Assembly (NCBI GenBank): GCA_024234365.1
Contig: JACKOK010000006.1
Span: 62,001 to 126,000 of the forward strand
Source: Pseudomonadales bacterium
GTDB taxonomy: Bacteria > Pseudomonadota > Gammaproteobacteria > Pseudomonadales > Pseudohongiellaceae
Direction of reading: 5' to 3'
Length of the DNA stretch: 64,000 nucleotides
The translations under genes were made by a program, and so were the position numbers. This document shows positions 1 to 8,522 of this stretch, piece by piece. Each line of letters begins with the position of its first letter. Positions within the stretch are counted from its first letter, which is position 1. The notes under the pieces are model-generated. The model was not told the DNA's origin and did not search any database. It saw nothing but the letters and a program-made list of their open reading frames with translations.

Positions 1-409
1 GGCGCAATACGGGTATTCGCGCCTGCGCCTCTCTCCCCTGCCCTGGAGCCGCGAGCTTCTGTTCATCAAGTCGCGTGTGGAATCCTGCAGCGGACACCGC
101 TTCAACGCCGTGCTGGCCAATTACTATCGTGATGGACAGGACAGCGTGGACTGGCACAGTGATGACGAACCGGAGCTGGGCCCTGTGATCGCTTCCGTCA
201 GTCTGGGAGCCGTGCGTTGTTTTGAAATGAAGCATCGCTATCAGCGTGAGCTGAAGAAGCTGAAGCTGCCATTGACCCACGGCAGCCTGCTGCTGATGAC
301 GGGGGAAACCCAGCACTACTGGCGCCATCGTGTGCCCAAGGAACCAGCCATTGCTCAAGCACGCATCAATCTCACTTTCCGCCAGATCAGCCCGTGCAGG
401 AAAGCCTGA
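1..409 (+). CDS. AlkB-family 2OG-Fe(II) dioxygenase, 3' part
   Basis: This is the C-terminal part of an AlkB-like alpha-ketoglutarate/Fe(II) dioxygenase, a family that oxidatively demethylates alkylated nucleic acid bases. The reading frame is open from base 2, so the start lies outside the window. The visible part has the Fe-ligand motif HSDDE (H-x-D) followed by the family pattern LGPVIASVSLGA. Later come the distal His in a W-RH-V context and the 2OG-binding arginines in ARINLTFR. The layout looks more like eukaryotic ALKBH2/3-type bacterial homologues than E. coli AlkB. The stop codon overlaps the next gene's ATG (TGATG), implying translational coupling. The family is clear; the substrate is inferred. 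Confidence 0.88.
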   Translation, partial: AQYGYSRLRLSPLPWSRELLFIKSRVESCSGHRFNAVLANYYRDGQDSVDWHSDDEPELGPVIASVSLGAVRCFEMKHRYQRELKKLKLPLTHGSLLLMTGETQHYWRHRVPKEPAIAQARINLTFRQISPCRKA

Positions 410-1539
410 TGGATCACGTCAATCTGTGCATCGTTGGTGCTGGTGTGGTGGGCATTGCGGCCGCGGAAGCCTTTTCCCGGCATGAGGGCGCAAACGCATC
501 CATCGTGCTGCTGGAGCAAAATGAACGCTTCGGGCAACAGACCAGCAGCCGTAACAGTGAGGTGATCCACGCCGGGCTTTATTATCCTCCTGGTTCTCTG
601 AAGGCGAGCCTGTGCCGCGAAGGCAATGCTCTGCTTTACGCCTTCTGTTCGCGTTATGGTATTGCGCACCGGCGTCTTGGCAAGTTCATCCTGGCGCAGG
701 CAGGCGAAGAGGATTCTCTTCTAGCCCTGGAAAAGAATGCAATGGCAAATGCCGTGAACAATCTGTCCTGGACAAGCGCTGCCTCCTTGCATAAACAGGA
801 ACCACTGCTGCGGGCGGCTGCCGCCCTCTTCTCCCCCGACACCGGTATTGTGGACAGTCATGGCCTGATGGATACGCTGCTGCAGCACGCACGGCAGCGA
901 GCAGTGGCTTATGCGGCGGGCACGCGCGTTACCCGGGTTACGCCATTGACTCACGGCTTTGAGGTACACACGACAAACACGGGGGACGGGCAGGCGTATC
1001 GCTTTCAGTGCGAGCGTCTGGTGCTTGCTGCCGGGCTTCAGGCCTCTGCGCTTGCTGCTGTCGTGGAGGGCTTTCCGAAGGCGCTCATTCCTGATATACG
1101 GCTGCTAAAAGGCAATTACTTCCGGCTTGCCGGCGCAGCTCCCTTCCGTCACCTGATTTACCCATTACCAGAGGCTAAGCGCCATGGCCTTGGCATCCAT
1201 GCAACGCTGGACTTGCAGGGGAATGTCCGTTTCGGGCCGGACGTAGAGGAGGTGTTGCAGTTGGACTATCGCGTGGATCCCATGCGGCGCGAACGCTTTG
1301 CCGTGGCGATCAGATCGTATTATCCGGGCCTGGAGGTAACGCGTCTGCTGCCCGATTACGCGGGGATTCGTCCTCGCCTGCGAACAGCGGACGACAGTGC
1401 TGCTGACTTTCAGATACTCGACAGCTCCCACCACGGCCTGCCTGGGCTTGTTGCCCTGTTCGGTATTGAGTCACCGGGCCTGACGGCCAGCCTGGCCCTG
1501 GCACACAGGCTGGTTGAATTAAGCCGGCTGCAACGCTGA
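409..1539 (+). CDS. FAD-dependent oxidoreductase, L-2-hydroxyglutarate oxidase-like (LhgO family)
   Basis: Predicted 376-residue flavoprotein of the DAO/LhgO family, which oxidises L-2-hydroxy acids (L-2-hydroxyglutarate to 2-oxoglutarate in LhgO) and passes electrons to quinone or oxygen. The N-terminal Rossmann dinucleotide motif GAGVVG is at about residues 10-15. The family segment QTSSRNSEVIHAGLYYP follows at about 45-61, and a C-terminal IRPRL...FGIESPGLTASLA segment matches the usual FAD-binding end. I chose ATG 409 because it overlaps the preceding stop by one base; a GTG in frame at 394 is possible but unnecessary. The exact substrate is not provable from sequence. LhgO proteins are often near 400 residues, so this is a slightly short full-length member. 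Confidence 0.82.
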   Translation: MDHVNLCIVGAGVVGIAAAEAFSRHEGANASIVLLEQNERFGQQTSSRNSEVIHAGLYYPPGSLKASLCREGNALLYAFCSRYGIAHRRLGKFILAQAGEEDSLLALEKNAMANAVNNLSWTSAASLHKQEPLLRAAAALFSPDTGIVDSHGLMDTLLQHARQRAVAYAAGTRVTRVTPLTHGFEVHTTNTGDGQAYRFQCERLVLAAGLQASALAAVVEGFPKALIPDIRLLKGNYFRLAGAAPFRHLIYPLPEAKRHGLGIHATLDLQGNVRFGPDVEEVLQLDYRVDPMRRERFAVAIRSYYPGLEVTRLLPDYAGIRPRLRTADDSAADFQILDSSHHGLPGLVALFGIESPGLTASLALAHRLVELSRLQR

Positions 1540-1546
1540 GCGTGCT

Positions 1547-2074
1547 TCAGTACTGTTCGTCCTGGCTGGCGATATGGGCGTAAACCTGTGAGCTGCCATC
1601 CTTGTTGAGCTGGAGAACATCATAGGGATGGAACTGCCCGCCGATTTCCATGCCGGGGCTGCCCAGTGGCATACCGGGTACGGCCAGCCCCAGGGCATCG
1701 GGGTGCTCGGTCAGAAAGCGGCTGACGACCTTGGCCGGAATATGGCCCTCGAATACATAGCCTTCCTCGGACACTGCGGTGTGGCAGGACTGATATTGCG
1801 GCGCGATACCCAAACGCATTTTCTGAGCACTGAGATCCTGGGGATGGCTGATCTGGGCCATGAAGCCGTTTTCCTGAACGTGGCTAATCCAGCCTTCGCA
1901 GCAACCGCAGGAAGGGTCTTTCATGACCTGCAGAACCGTGTCAGAGCTGGCCGGGGCGTCTGCTGCGCTGCTGCTTTCCTGCTGGCAGGCCACGAGTGCC
2001 AGGGCTGTGCAGGCGAGCAGCGCCGGACGCAACGCCTTGGCGAATACATGAAAAAACGTGTCTGAAGTCCTCAT
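1547..2074 (-). CDS. DUF411 metal-binding lipoprotein
   Basis: Encodes 175 residues with a hydrophobic signal segment (about 14-29) ending in a lipobox-like LVAC, so the mature protein is probably lipidated at Cys30. The rest is a DUF411 domain: Cys56-Gly-Cys58-Cys59 after KDPS, then SCHT at about 96-99 and a Met/Gly-rich MPLGSPGME segment. DUF411 proteins often occur in copper-related contexts and are thought to bind metal; the role here is not defined. ATG 2074 has a good ribosome site (GAGG, 6 bases upstream). The gene is the last of the long minus-strand cluster, 7 bases after pilZ, where Pseudomonas has tatD. No copper-resistance genes are adjacent. Confidence 0.85.
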   Translation of the reverse strand: MRTSDTFFHVFAKALRPALLACTALALVACQQESSSAADAPASSDTVLQVMKDPSCGCCEGWISHVQENGFMAQISHPQDLSAQKMRLGIAPQYQSCHTAVSEEGYVFEGHIPAKVVSRFLTEHPDALGLAVPGMPLGSPGMEIGGQFHPYDVLQLNKDGSSQVYAHIASQDEQY

Positions 2075-2081
2075 AGCTACC

Positions 2082-2444
2082 TCACATGGTGTTGGTGGGT
2101 TTGTCCGATTGTAACTGACCGGCCAGCTGCTCCTCGATTTTCTTTCTGACCTGTCCCTGGGGATCCTTGAAATGGATCCCGATGCCTGCGGCGCGATTGT
2201 CCTGTGCCATGCTGGGAGTAATCCAGACTACCGTGCCCGCCACGGGCAGTCGCTCCCCCTCCTCCGGCAGCTTGAGCAGCATGAACACATCGTTGCCGAT
2301 CTGGTAGCTGCGGTCCGTTGGTATGAACAGGCCCCCGTTTCTGAGAAAGGGCATATACGCCGCATAGAGCACGGCCTTGTCTTTGATCGACAGAGACAGA
2401 ATGCCGTGTTTGGCGGGTTTGTTCTCGTTATCGGTGGGGCTCAT
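2082..2444 (-). CDS. pilZ: PilZ-domain protein, type IV pilus PilZ orthologue
   Basis: A 120-residue single PilZ-domain protein. It carries the stretch ILSLSIKDKAVLYAAYMPF followed by a GGLFIP segment and a central VVWITP strand, which is typical of the original PilZ of Pseudomonas and Xanthomonas that supports type IV pilus assembly. The RxxxR and D/NxSxxG c-di-GMP motifs of canonical binders are not evident, as in that subgroup, so it probably works through protein partners. Its place directly after holB (4-base ATGA overlap) matches the Pseudomonas order tmk-holB-pilZ. No pilus genes lie nearby, as is normal for this orthologue. Confidence 0.9.
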   Translation of the reverse strand: MSPTDNENKPAKHGILSLSIKDKAVLYAAYMPFLRNGGLFIPTDRSYQIGNDVFMLLKLPEEGERLPVAGTVVWITPSMAQDNRAAGIGIHFKDPQGQVRKKIEEQLAGQLQSDKPTNTM

Positions 2445-3472
2445 CGTCTTCCGCTCGCGGCCAGGGACTGCAACTGCAATAGCAGGTCTTCCAGTAACAG
2501 CTGCACATTGGGGTTGCCGGCGCCGCTCAGCTGCATTTGTGCCAGGCTCACCTGTTGATACAGCTGCAGCATGCGGCGCGCCAGATCCTGGCGGTCCCGA
2601 TGGCCGCTGTCCAGCAGGTTTGCTGCCTGCTGCAGAGTTTCCCCCTTGAGCATGAGCCGGTTTCCCGTCAACTGGAATTTGGCCAGGCTGTTCAACCAGT
2701 AGGCGAGGGTTTCGAGCAGCTCAACACCGTGGGTCTTATAGTAGCGCCCGGCGGTGCGGGTGGCCAATTCCTCCTGTTGCAGGGTCTTCAGCAGGGCCAT
2801 GCCGATTTCGGTTTGCTCTTCGCTCTGTTCGCTGCCCAGTATTCGCAGGGCTGCCATGGGACGGCCCTGGCTGTAGTCTAGTGCATACTCCAGAGTGCCG
2901 CCTGCATCCTGCGGCACCTGCTTTTTGAGCCAGGACAATGCCTGTACCTTGTCGGGCATGGGTAATTTCAGTGCTACACAGCGGCTTGCAATGGTGGCCA
3001 GTACGGAGCGTGGACGGTCACTGAGCAGCAGAAACAGCACATCGGCTGGCGGTTCCTCCAGGCTTTTGAGCAAGGCATTGGCACCATTGGCATTCAGGTT
3101 TTCTGCGGCATCCAATACGATGATTCGCTTGCCGAGGGCGTGCGAGCTGGTTTCGATGTATTTTTTCAGCTCCCGGATCTGATCCACTTTGATGAATTTC
3201 GATTTTTCCTCGGGAGTGATCAACAACAGATCAGGGTTATTTCCCGCTGCGCTGAGTTTACAGGCCACGCAATCGCCACAGGGGATGTCCTGTTTCGGGC
3301 TGCGGCACAGAATGCGTTGTGCCAGCATCAAGGCAAAATGCCGTTTACCGGTGTCGGCACCTGCGCTGAGCAACAGGGCATGGGGCAATTGTCCGGAACT
3401 CAGCTGCGCCAGCATCTGTTGCCAGGCTTGTTGTTGCCAGGGCAGGATGTCCGTGATCAGTGCACCGCTCAA
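2441..3472 (-). CDS. holB: DNA polymerase III subunit delta'
   Basis: 343 residues, the usual length for HolB, the delta' stator of the clamp-loader complex. The N-terminal AAA+-like domain has a degenerate P-loop (GADTGKRH) as expected for the ATPase-dead delta' subunit. A Cys4 zinc module follows (CRSP...CGDCVACK, about residues 57-74), then LDAAENLNANGANALLKSLEEPP, the delta'/DnaX sensor region, and the SRC motif in IASRCVAL. The gene overlaps tmk and pilZ by 4 bases on either side, indicating tight coupling. It would assemble with DnaX, also encoded in this window. Confidence 0.96.
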   Translation of the reverse strand: MSGALITDILPWQQQAWQQMLAQLSSGQLPHALLLSAGADTGKRHFALMLAQRILCRSPKQDIPCGDCVACKLSAAGNNPDLLLITPEEKSKFIKVDQIRELKKYIETSSHALGKRIIVLDAAENLNANGANALLKSLEEPPADVLFLLLSDRPRSVLATIASRCVALKLPMPDKVQALSWLKKQVPQDAGGTLEYALDYSQGRPMAALRILGSEQSEEQTEIGMALLKTLQQEELATRTAGRYYKTHGVELLETLAYWLNSLAKFQLTGNRLMLKGETLQQAANLLDSGHRDRQDLARRMLQLYQQVSLAQMQLSGAGNPNVQLLLEDLLLQLQSLAASGRR

Positions 3473-4101
3473 AGCAAAGTCTCCAGGTGTTGCAGAATGG
3501 CCGTTTGCACCTGTGTCAGCGGTTCGCCCGCATCAATAACAACACAGCGCGATGGTTCATCTGCAGCACGTTGCAGGTAGACGGTTCGTACCCGTTCGAA
3601 AAACTCGATTTTTTCCAGCTCGAAACGATCCAGTGCCGCGCGTTTGCTGGCACGGGACAGACCGATGTCCGGGGCCAGATCCAGCAGATAGGTCAGATCG
3701 GGACGCAAGTCGTTCTGGACCAGGCTCTCCAGGGTGGCAATGGCCGCTGTGTTCAGCCCTCGCCCACCGCCCTGATAGGCATAGGTGGCATCCGTAAAAC
3801 GATCGCATAAAACCCATTTACCTGCCTGCAGTGCGGGCAGGATCACCTGGGCGAGATGTTGTGCGCGTGCGGCGAAGATGAGCAGTAATTCGGTCATTTC
3901 AGCGATGGGTTCATCGCTGGGGGACAGCAGCAGGGTACGAATTTTTTCCGCCAGTGCAGTTCCGCCGGGTTCACGTGTCAGCACCAGATCAATACCGGCA
4001 TCCTGAAGTCTGCGCTGGATGAACTGGATATTGGTGCTTTTGCCAACTCCCTCGCCTCCTTCGATGGTAATGAAGCGTCCTTTTCTGTCCTGCTGTCTCA
4101 T
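3469..4101 (-). CDS. tmk: Thymidylate kinase
   Basis: A 210-residue dTMP kinase that phosphorylates dTMP to dTDP with ATP in the cytoplasm. The P-loop GGEGVGKST is at residues 15-23, the DR-box appears as CDRFTDATYAYQGGGRG, and the substrate-binding REPGGT segment sits at about 42-47. The length and motifs match the E. coli-type enzyme. It overlaps mltG upstream and holB downstream by 4 bases each, the standard gammaproteobacterial arrangement linking nucleotide supply to the replisome. Confidence 0.96.
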   Translation of the reverse strand: MRQQDRKGRFITIEGGEGVGKSTNIQFIQRRLQDAGIDLVLTREPGGTALAEKIRTLLLSPSDEPIAEMTELLLIFAARAQHLAQVILPALQAGKWVLCDRFTDATYAYQGGGRGLNTAAIATLESLVQNDLRPDLTYLLDLAPDIGLSRASKRAALDRFELEKIEFFERVRTVYLQRAADEPSRCVVIDAGEPLTQVQTAILQHLETLL

Positions 4102-5114
4102 GGTGCTGCCTGGCTGCGGTTGAGCTGATAACGCCGGACGGCAGCATTGTGCTCATCCAGCGTCGTTGAAAAATAATGGCCGCCATCGCCGGTAGCGACA
4201 AAATACAGATAGCTTTCATCACTCGGGTTGAGGCTGGCATGTATGGCACTCTCCCCCGCCATGGCGATCGGGCCGGGGGGCAGTCCGTTGATCCGGTAGG
4301 TATTGTAGGGCGTGGTGGTGTCCAGATCGACACGGCGCAAATTACCATCGAAGGACTCGCCCAGGCCATAGATCACTGTCGGATCGGACTGCAGTCGCAT
4401 ACCGTTGTGCAATCTTCTCACAAAGACTCCGGCAATTCGCTCGCGCTCGCTCAATAAACCGGATTCTTTTTCCACAATGGAAGCCATGATGAGTGCCTCG
4501 TAGGGTGTCGCATAGGGAAGCCCCACCTGGCGAGCCTGCCATTGTGCCTCCAGAATCTGGTTCAGACGTTGGCTCGCCCTGCGCAAAATCTCTCGGTCCG
4601 TGGTGCCGGCAGTGTAGAAATAGGTGTCGGGGAACAGTGCACCTTCCAGAAATGGCAGTGGACTGTCGATGGCGGCAAGAATTTCCGCATCGCTTGCACC
4701 ATCCAGCGTGATGCTCAGCTTGGGACTGCGCCAGAGGGACTGCAGTGCACTGCGTACCGTGGTGCCTTCGATAAAGGTGATCGGGTACTGCACGGCCTGT
4801 CCGGAGATCAGGTGTTGCAGCGCGTTGCGGGGTGTCATGCCGGGGGTGATCTCAAACTCCCCTGTGCGTATGGCGCGTTCATAGCCCTGCTCACGTGCCC
4901 ACCACGTCAGCAGTTCTGGATGCTTCAGCGCCAGTTCTGTACTCAGTTGTCGGATGATCTGGCCGAGGCCGCTGCCGGGGCGTATTTCCACAATGACCGG
5001 AGCGCTCACGCTTAACGGGGTGTCGAGGTAGTGTTGCAGATAGCCCCTGCCCGCCCCCCACAACACGAGCAGAGCGCCCAGGGCGAGTGCCAGCCAGCGC
5101 AGAGGCCGCCTCAT
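4098..5114 (-). CDS. mltG: Endolytic murein transglycosylase MltG
   Basis: 338 residues with one N-terminal transmembrane segment (about 6-24) and a periplasmic YceG/MltG domain. MltG cleaves nascent glycan strands and sets their length. The catalytic glutamate motif is in SIVEKESG; Glu215 aligns with the E. coli catalytic Glu. It is followed by RIAGVFVRRL and the signature LQSDPTVIYGLG. The C-terminus has LNPSDESYLYFVATGDG, typical of the family. The gene overlaps pabC by 4 bases at its start and tmk by 4 bases at its end. Confidence 0.95.
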   Translation of the reverse strand: MRRPLRWLALALGALLVLWGAGRGYLQHYLDTPLSVSAPVIVEIRPGSGLGQIIRQLSTELALKHPELLTWWAREQGYERAIRTGEFEITPGMTPRNALQHLISGQAVQYPITFIEGTTVRSALQSLWRSPKLSITLDGASDAEILAAIDSPLPFLEGALFPDTYFYTAGTTDREILRRASQRLNQILEAQWQARQVGLPYATPYEALIMASIVEKESGLLSERERIAGVFVRRLHNGMRLQSDPTVIYGLGESFDGNLRRVDLDTTTPYNTYRINGLPPGPIAMAGESAIHASLNPSDESYLYFVATGDGGHYFSTTLDEHNAAVRRYQLNRSQAAP

Positions 5115-5920
5115 TCCTGACAGACCTCAAACAGGGATTGCAGATGCCGTGTTCTTGCGCCAATGCCGATGTGTCGCGCATGGGGCCCCCACTGCAGCGT
5201 GCGGACCGGCCAGATGCCGAAAACACTGTTGCAGACGAATACTTCTTCCGCCGTGAGAAGTGTTTCCTCCCGCAGTACGCTGACCTGCACCGGCGCCGCC
5301 TTCTGCAATAGCCACTGGCGCATGATGCCGTTGACGCCACAAGCGTGCAGGTCCGGGGTCAACCACTGCTTGCCATCATGAACAAAGACATTGGATTTGA
5401 TGCCCTCGATCAGTGTGCCATCGGGGTCGCACATGAGCCCCTCCTGGGTGTCCGCGGACAATTCCAGGCTGGCCATGACCTGATCGAGGCGGTTCAGGTG
5501 CTTGAGCCCGGCGAGGGCCGGGTTGACGGACAGCGGGTGCTGACAACGGGTGGCGTGGATACCGTCTGCGGCATGGCGTGCATATTCTGCCGGGAGCGGG
5601 TGAAGTTGCAGCATGCGTGTGGGTTGCGGGTGTGCAGGAGGGGTGTATCCCCGCCCCCCGGAACCGCGGCTGAGCAAGATCTTCAGTACGCCGGTTTGCG
5701 GGTTTTGTTCTGAGAGCAGCTGCACCACTTCCGCCTGCAATTCAGCAGGATCAAGCGGGATTTGCAGGCGTTGGCTGGCGTGCTGCAGACGCTGCAGATG
5801 CCTGGACAGCAGGACGGGGCTACCGGCGCGGATGAGAATGGTCTCGAAGACGCCGTCACCATAGTGCGTGGCACGATCGGTGGCTGGAAGGGATTCCTGA
5901 TGCTGCCCGTTGACGAGCAT
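5111..5920 (-). CDS. pabC: Aminodeoxychorismate lyase
   Basis: 269-residue PLP fold-type IV enzyme that converts 4-amino-4-deoxychorismate to p-aminobenzoate and pyruvate for folate synthesis. YGDGVFETI near residue 20 is the class signature, and the likely PLP-binding lysine is Lys140 in LAGLKHLNRLDQV. The C-terminal FVCNSVFGIWPV segment fits PabC. Branched-chain aminotransferases share the fold, but the length and the position between fabF and mltG point to PabC. It is separated from fabF by about 50 bases and overlaps mltG by 4. Confidence 0.93.
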   Translation of the reverse strand: MLVNGQHQESLPATDRATHYGDGVFETILIRAGSPVLLSRHLQRLQHASQRLQIPLDPAELQAEVVQLLSEQNPQTGVLKILLSRGSGGRGYTPPAHPQPTRMLQLHPLPAEYARHAADGIHATRCQHPLSVNPALAGLKHLNRLDQVMASLELSADTQEGLMCDPDGTLIEGIKSNVFVHDGKQWLTPDLHACGVNGIMRQWLLQKAAPVQVSVLREETLLTAEEVFVCNSVFGIWPVRTLQWGPHARHIGIGARTRHLQSLFEVCQE

Positions 5921-5971
5921 GATTCCTCCACGACTGCGCGATGGGCTACCTGGAACTGTGCCGCCGCGCTT

Positions 5972-7213
5972 TTACTGCAGACGTTTGAAGACCAGACTGC
6001 CGTTGGTTCCCCCAAAGCCGAAGGAGTTGCTGACTGCCACATCGATTCTGGCGTCACGGCTGTGGTGAGGCACATAGTCGAGATCGCATTCGGCATCCGG
6101 GGTGTCCAGATTGATTGTTGGCGTCACGATCTGATCACGGATGGAGAGCGCGCAGATAATGGCTTCGACGGCGCCTGAGGCTCCCAGGAGGTGACCGATC
6201 ATGGATTTGGAGGAGCTGATGGCAAGCTGTTTTGCCTGCGGACCAAATACACTCTTGATGGCCAGTGTCTCGGCAATATCCCCTGCCAGTGTCGAGGTGC
6301 CATGGGCATTGATGTAGTGGACATCGGCAGGGTTTACCCCCGCGCTGGCAAGCGCATTGCGCATGCACAGGGCTGCCCCCTTGCCGCCCTCGGACGGTGA
6401 GGTCATGTGATAGGCGTCCCCGCTCATGCCAAAGCCGGCGATTTCCGCATAAATCTTCGCACCACGACGTTTTGCGTGTTCGTACTCCTCCAGCACCATG
6501 ATGCCGGCGCCATCGCTGAGGACAAAGCCATCACGGTCCTTGTCCCAGGGGCGGCTTGCACGCTGGGGATCATCGTTGCGCGATGACAGGGCGCGGGCTG
6601 CACAGAAACCGCCAAGCCCCACCGGAGAGGTTGCCATCTCTGCACCGCCCGCCAGCATGACATCCGCCTGCCCCATGGCAATCATATTGGCGGCAACGCC
6701 GATATTGTGGGTGCCGGTGGTACAGGCGGTGGTAATGGCGATGTTTGGCCCCTGGAAGTTGTAACGGATGGACAGTGCTCCGCCAATCATGTTGATGATG
6801 GAGCCTGGTACAAAGAAGGGCGAAATCTTGCGCGGACCGGCGGTGCGGACCGTTGTTGAGGCATCCTCAATGGAGTTGATGCCACCGATGCCGGAACCGA
6901 TAGCAACCCCGGCGCGTTCAAAATCCAGTGCACTGTCGAGCAGGCCGGAGTCCGTCACTGCCTGCACGCCCGCTGCCAGACCGTACTGGATAAAGACATC
7001 CATGCGACGGGCTTCCTTGGCGCTGAGATAGGGCGTGCAATCGAAGTCCTTTACAGAGCCTCCGAAACGGGTGGAGAACTCTGAGGTGTCGAACTGGTCC
7101 AGCAGATTGATGCCGCTGCGCCCTTCCTTCAAACCCTGCCATGACGATGCAACATCGTTGCCAAGGGGGGTGATAAGACCCAGGCCAGTGATCACTACTC
7201 TTCTACTGTTCAC
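5972..7213 (-). CDS. fabF: 3-oxoacyl-ACP synthase II (KAS II)
   Basis: 413-residue condensing enzyme that elongates acyl-ACP with malonyl-ACP. The Cys-His-His triad is visible: Cys164 in TTACTTGTHN, His304 in NAHGTST and His341 in IGHLLGASGAVE. The start is GTG at 7213, supported by GGAG 9 bases upstream and by the conserved N-terminus RRVVITGLGLITPLG. It lies 114 bases downstream of acpP, and a strong hairpin between them may lower fabF expression relative to acyl carrier protein. No fabH is in this cluster. Confidence 0.96.
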   Translation of the reverse strand: MNSRRVVITGLGLITPLGNDVASSWQGLKEGRSGINLLDQFDTSEFSTRFGGSVKDFDCTPYLSAKEARRMDVFIQYGLAAGVQAVTDSGLLDSALDFERAGVAIGSGIGGINSIEDASTTVRTAGPRKISPFFVPGSIINMIGGALSIRYNFQGPNIAITTACTTGTHNIGVAANMIAMGQADVMLAGGAEMATSPVGLGGFCAARALSSRNDDPQRASRPWDKDRDGFVLSDGAGIMVLEEYEHAKRRGAKIYAEIAGFGMSGDAYHMTSPSEGGKGAALCMRNALASAGVNPADVHYINAHGTSTLAGDIAETLAIKSVFGPQAKQLAISSSKSMIGHLLGASGAVEAIICALSIRDQIVTPTINLDTPDAECDLDYVPHHSRDARIDVAVSNSFGFGGTNGSLVFKRLQ

Positions 7214-7267
7214 TGTGTTCTACTCCAAAGACAGGCTCTAACGTGTTAGCGGGCATATTATTACAGG

Positions 7268-7307
7268 CAAAATAAAAGCTACTCCAGTACTTGCCCGGAG
7301 TAGCTTA
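7268..7307 (-). terminator. Rho-independent terminator or attenuator between acpP and fabF
   Basis: On the minus strand a perfect 10-bp stem (AAGCTACTCC pairing with GGAGTAGCTT, loop 11 bases) is followed by TTATTTT. It sits directly after acpP and before fabF. It probably ends most acpP transcripts, giving the usual excess of the small carrier protein, with partial read-through to fabF. Confidence 0.8.
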
Positions 7308-7327
7308 AAAATAGGGCCTAGAATCGC

Positions 7328-7561
7328 TTACAGGTGCGCGTTGATGTAATCACAGGCGAGTTGAACCGTTGTGATTTTCTCGGCTTCTTCATCCGGAATC
7401 TCGGTTTCAAACTCTTCTTCCAGAGCCATAACCAATTCCACAGTATCCAAAGAATCAGCGCCTAAATCTTCTACAAATGAAGAAGACGGCTTTACATCTT
7501 CCTCTTTAACGCCAAGCTGTTCGCAGACAATTTTCTTAACGCGATCTTCAATGCTACTCAT
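7328..7561 (-). CDS. acpP: Acyl carrier protein
   Basis: 77-residue acidic four-helix carrier. The phosphopantetheine attachment site is Ser37 in GADSLDTVELVMALE. It shuttles acyl intermediates to the Fab enzymes, PlsX and others in the cytoplasm. ATG 7561 has AGGAGC upstream. The preceding 196-base spacer to fabG is strikingly AT-rich and includes several TATAAT-like sequences, so an independent strong promoter is likely, consistent with the terminator immediately after the gene. Confidence 0.97.
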   Translation of the reverse strand: MSSIEDRVKKIVCEQLGVKEEDVKPSSSFVEDLGADSLDTVELVMALEEEFETEIPDEEAEKITTVQLACDYINAHL

Positions 7562-7758
7562 AACTATTATTAGCTCCTAAATACTAATTTTTTGATACTG
7601 CCTTTCTGATTATGTGGTGATTATTTGCTCAACCGAGATAATCCAAAACGCAAGTTTACATCTATTTTCAGTGGGTTGTAATCTTTAAGACCAAAATAAT
7701 TCTTCCTTGATCTTAAATAGGCATTTTATACAAAGACTTATAAAAAAATTCTCATGCT

Positions 7759-8505
7759 CTACGGCATGTACATTCCGCCGTTGATATGCAGGGTTTCCCC
7801 GGTGATATAGGCACCGGAATCGGAGGCCAGAAAGCCTACGGCAGCGGCAATTTCATCGACCTGCCCGAAGCGCCCCAGTGGAATCTGCGCGAGGAAGGTT
7901 TCCATCTGTTTTTCATTCAGCGCACGCGTCATGTCTGTGTCGATGAAACCTGGCGCCACGCAGTTCACCGTGATTCCCCGGGAGCCGATTTCGCGGGCCA
8001 GGGAGCGGGAAAAACCTTCAATCGCGGCCTTGGATGCTGCGTAGTTTGTCTGACCGGCATTGCCACTGGAAGCGACCACAGAACTGATGTTGATAATGCG
8101 TCCCCAGCGGGCCTTGGTCATGCTTTTTACCACGCGTTTGCATACGCGATAAAGCGAGTTGAGGTTGGTGTCGATGACATCCGTCCATTCCTCGGTTTTC
8201 ATGCGCATGAGCAGATTGTCACGGGTGATGCCGGCGTTGTTTACGAGCACTGTCGGTGCCCCGTATGCGGATTCAATGGCATCAAACACGCTGGCTACTG
8301 AGTCGTCGGAGGCGACATTCAGGCACATGCCGGTGCCGGCGATGCCTGCCTCATGCAGATACTCTGCAATGGCAGTAGCGCCCTGCTCGGATGTGGCGGT
8401 GCCGATGACGGTCAGCCCCTGTTTGCCCAGTGTCAGGGCAATGGCCTTCCCGATGCCACGGCTGGCGCCGGTCACGAGTGCAATTTTTTTGTCTGTGTCT
8501 GTCAT
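7759..8505 (-). CDS. fabG: 3-oxoacyl-ACP reductase
   Basis: 248-residue short-chain dehydrogenase that reduces 3-oxoacyl-ACP with NADPH. TGASRGIG is at residues 12-19, NNAG at 89-92, and the catalytic Ser142, Tyr155 and Lys159 in YAASK are present. The C-terminus YITGETLHINGGMYMP is typical of FabG. The frame is open for another 48 codons upstream, but ATG 8505 is chosen because it is preceded by GGAAG, begins 17 bases after the fabD stop, and gives the normal length. Confidence 0.96.
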   Translation of the reverse strand: MTDTDKKIALVTGASRGIGKAIALTLGKQGLTVIGTATSEQGATAIAEYLHEAGIAGTGMCLNVASDDSVASVFDAIESAYGAPTVLVNNAGITRDNLLMRMKTEEWTDVIDTNLNSLYRVCKRVVKSMTKARWGRIINISSVVASSGNAGQTNYAASKAAIEGFSRSLAREIGSRGITVNCVAPGFIDTDMTRALNEKQMETFLAQIPLGRFGQVDEIAAAVGFLASDSGAYITGETLHINGGMYMP

Positions 8506-8522
8506 AACATTAGCTTCCAGTG

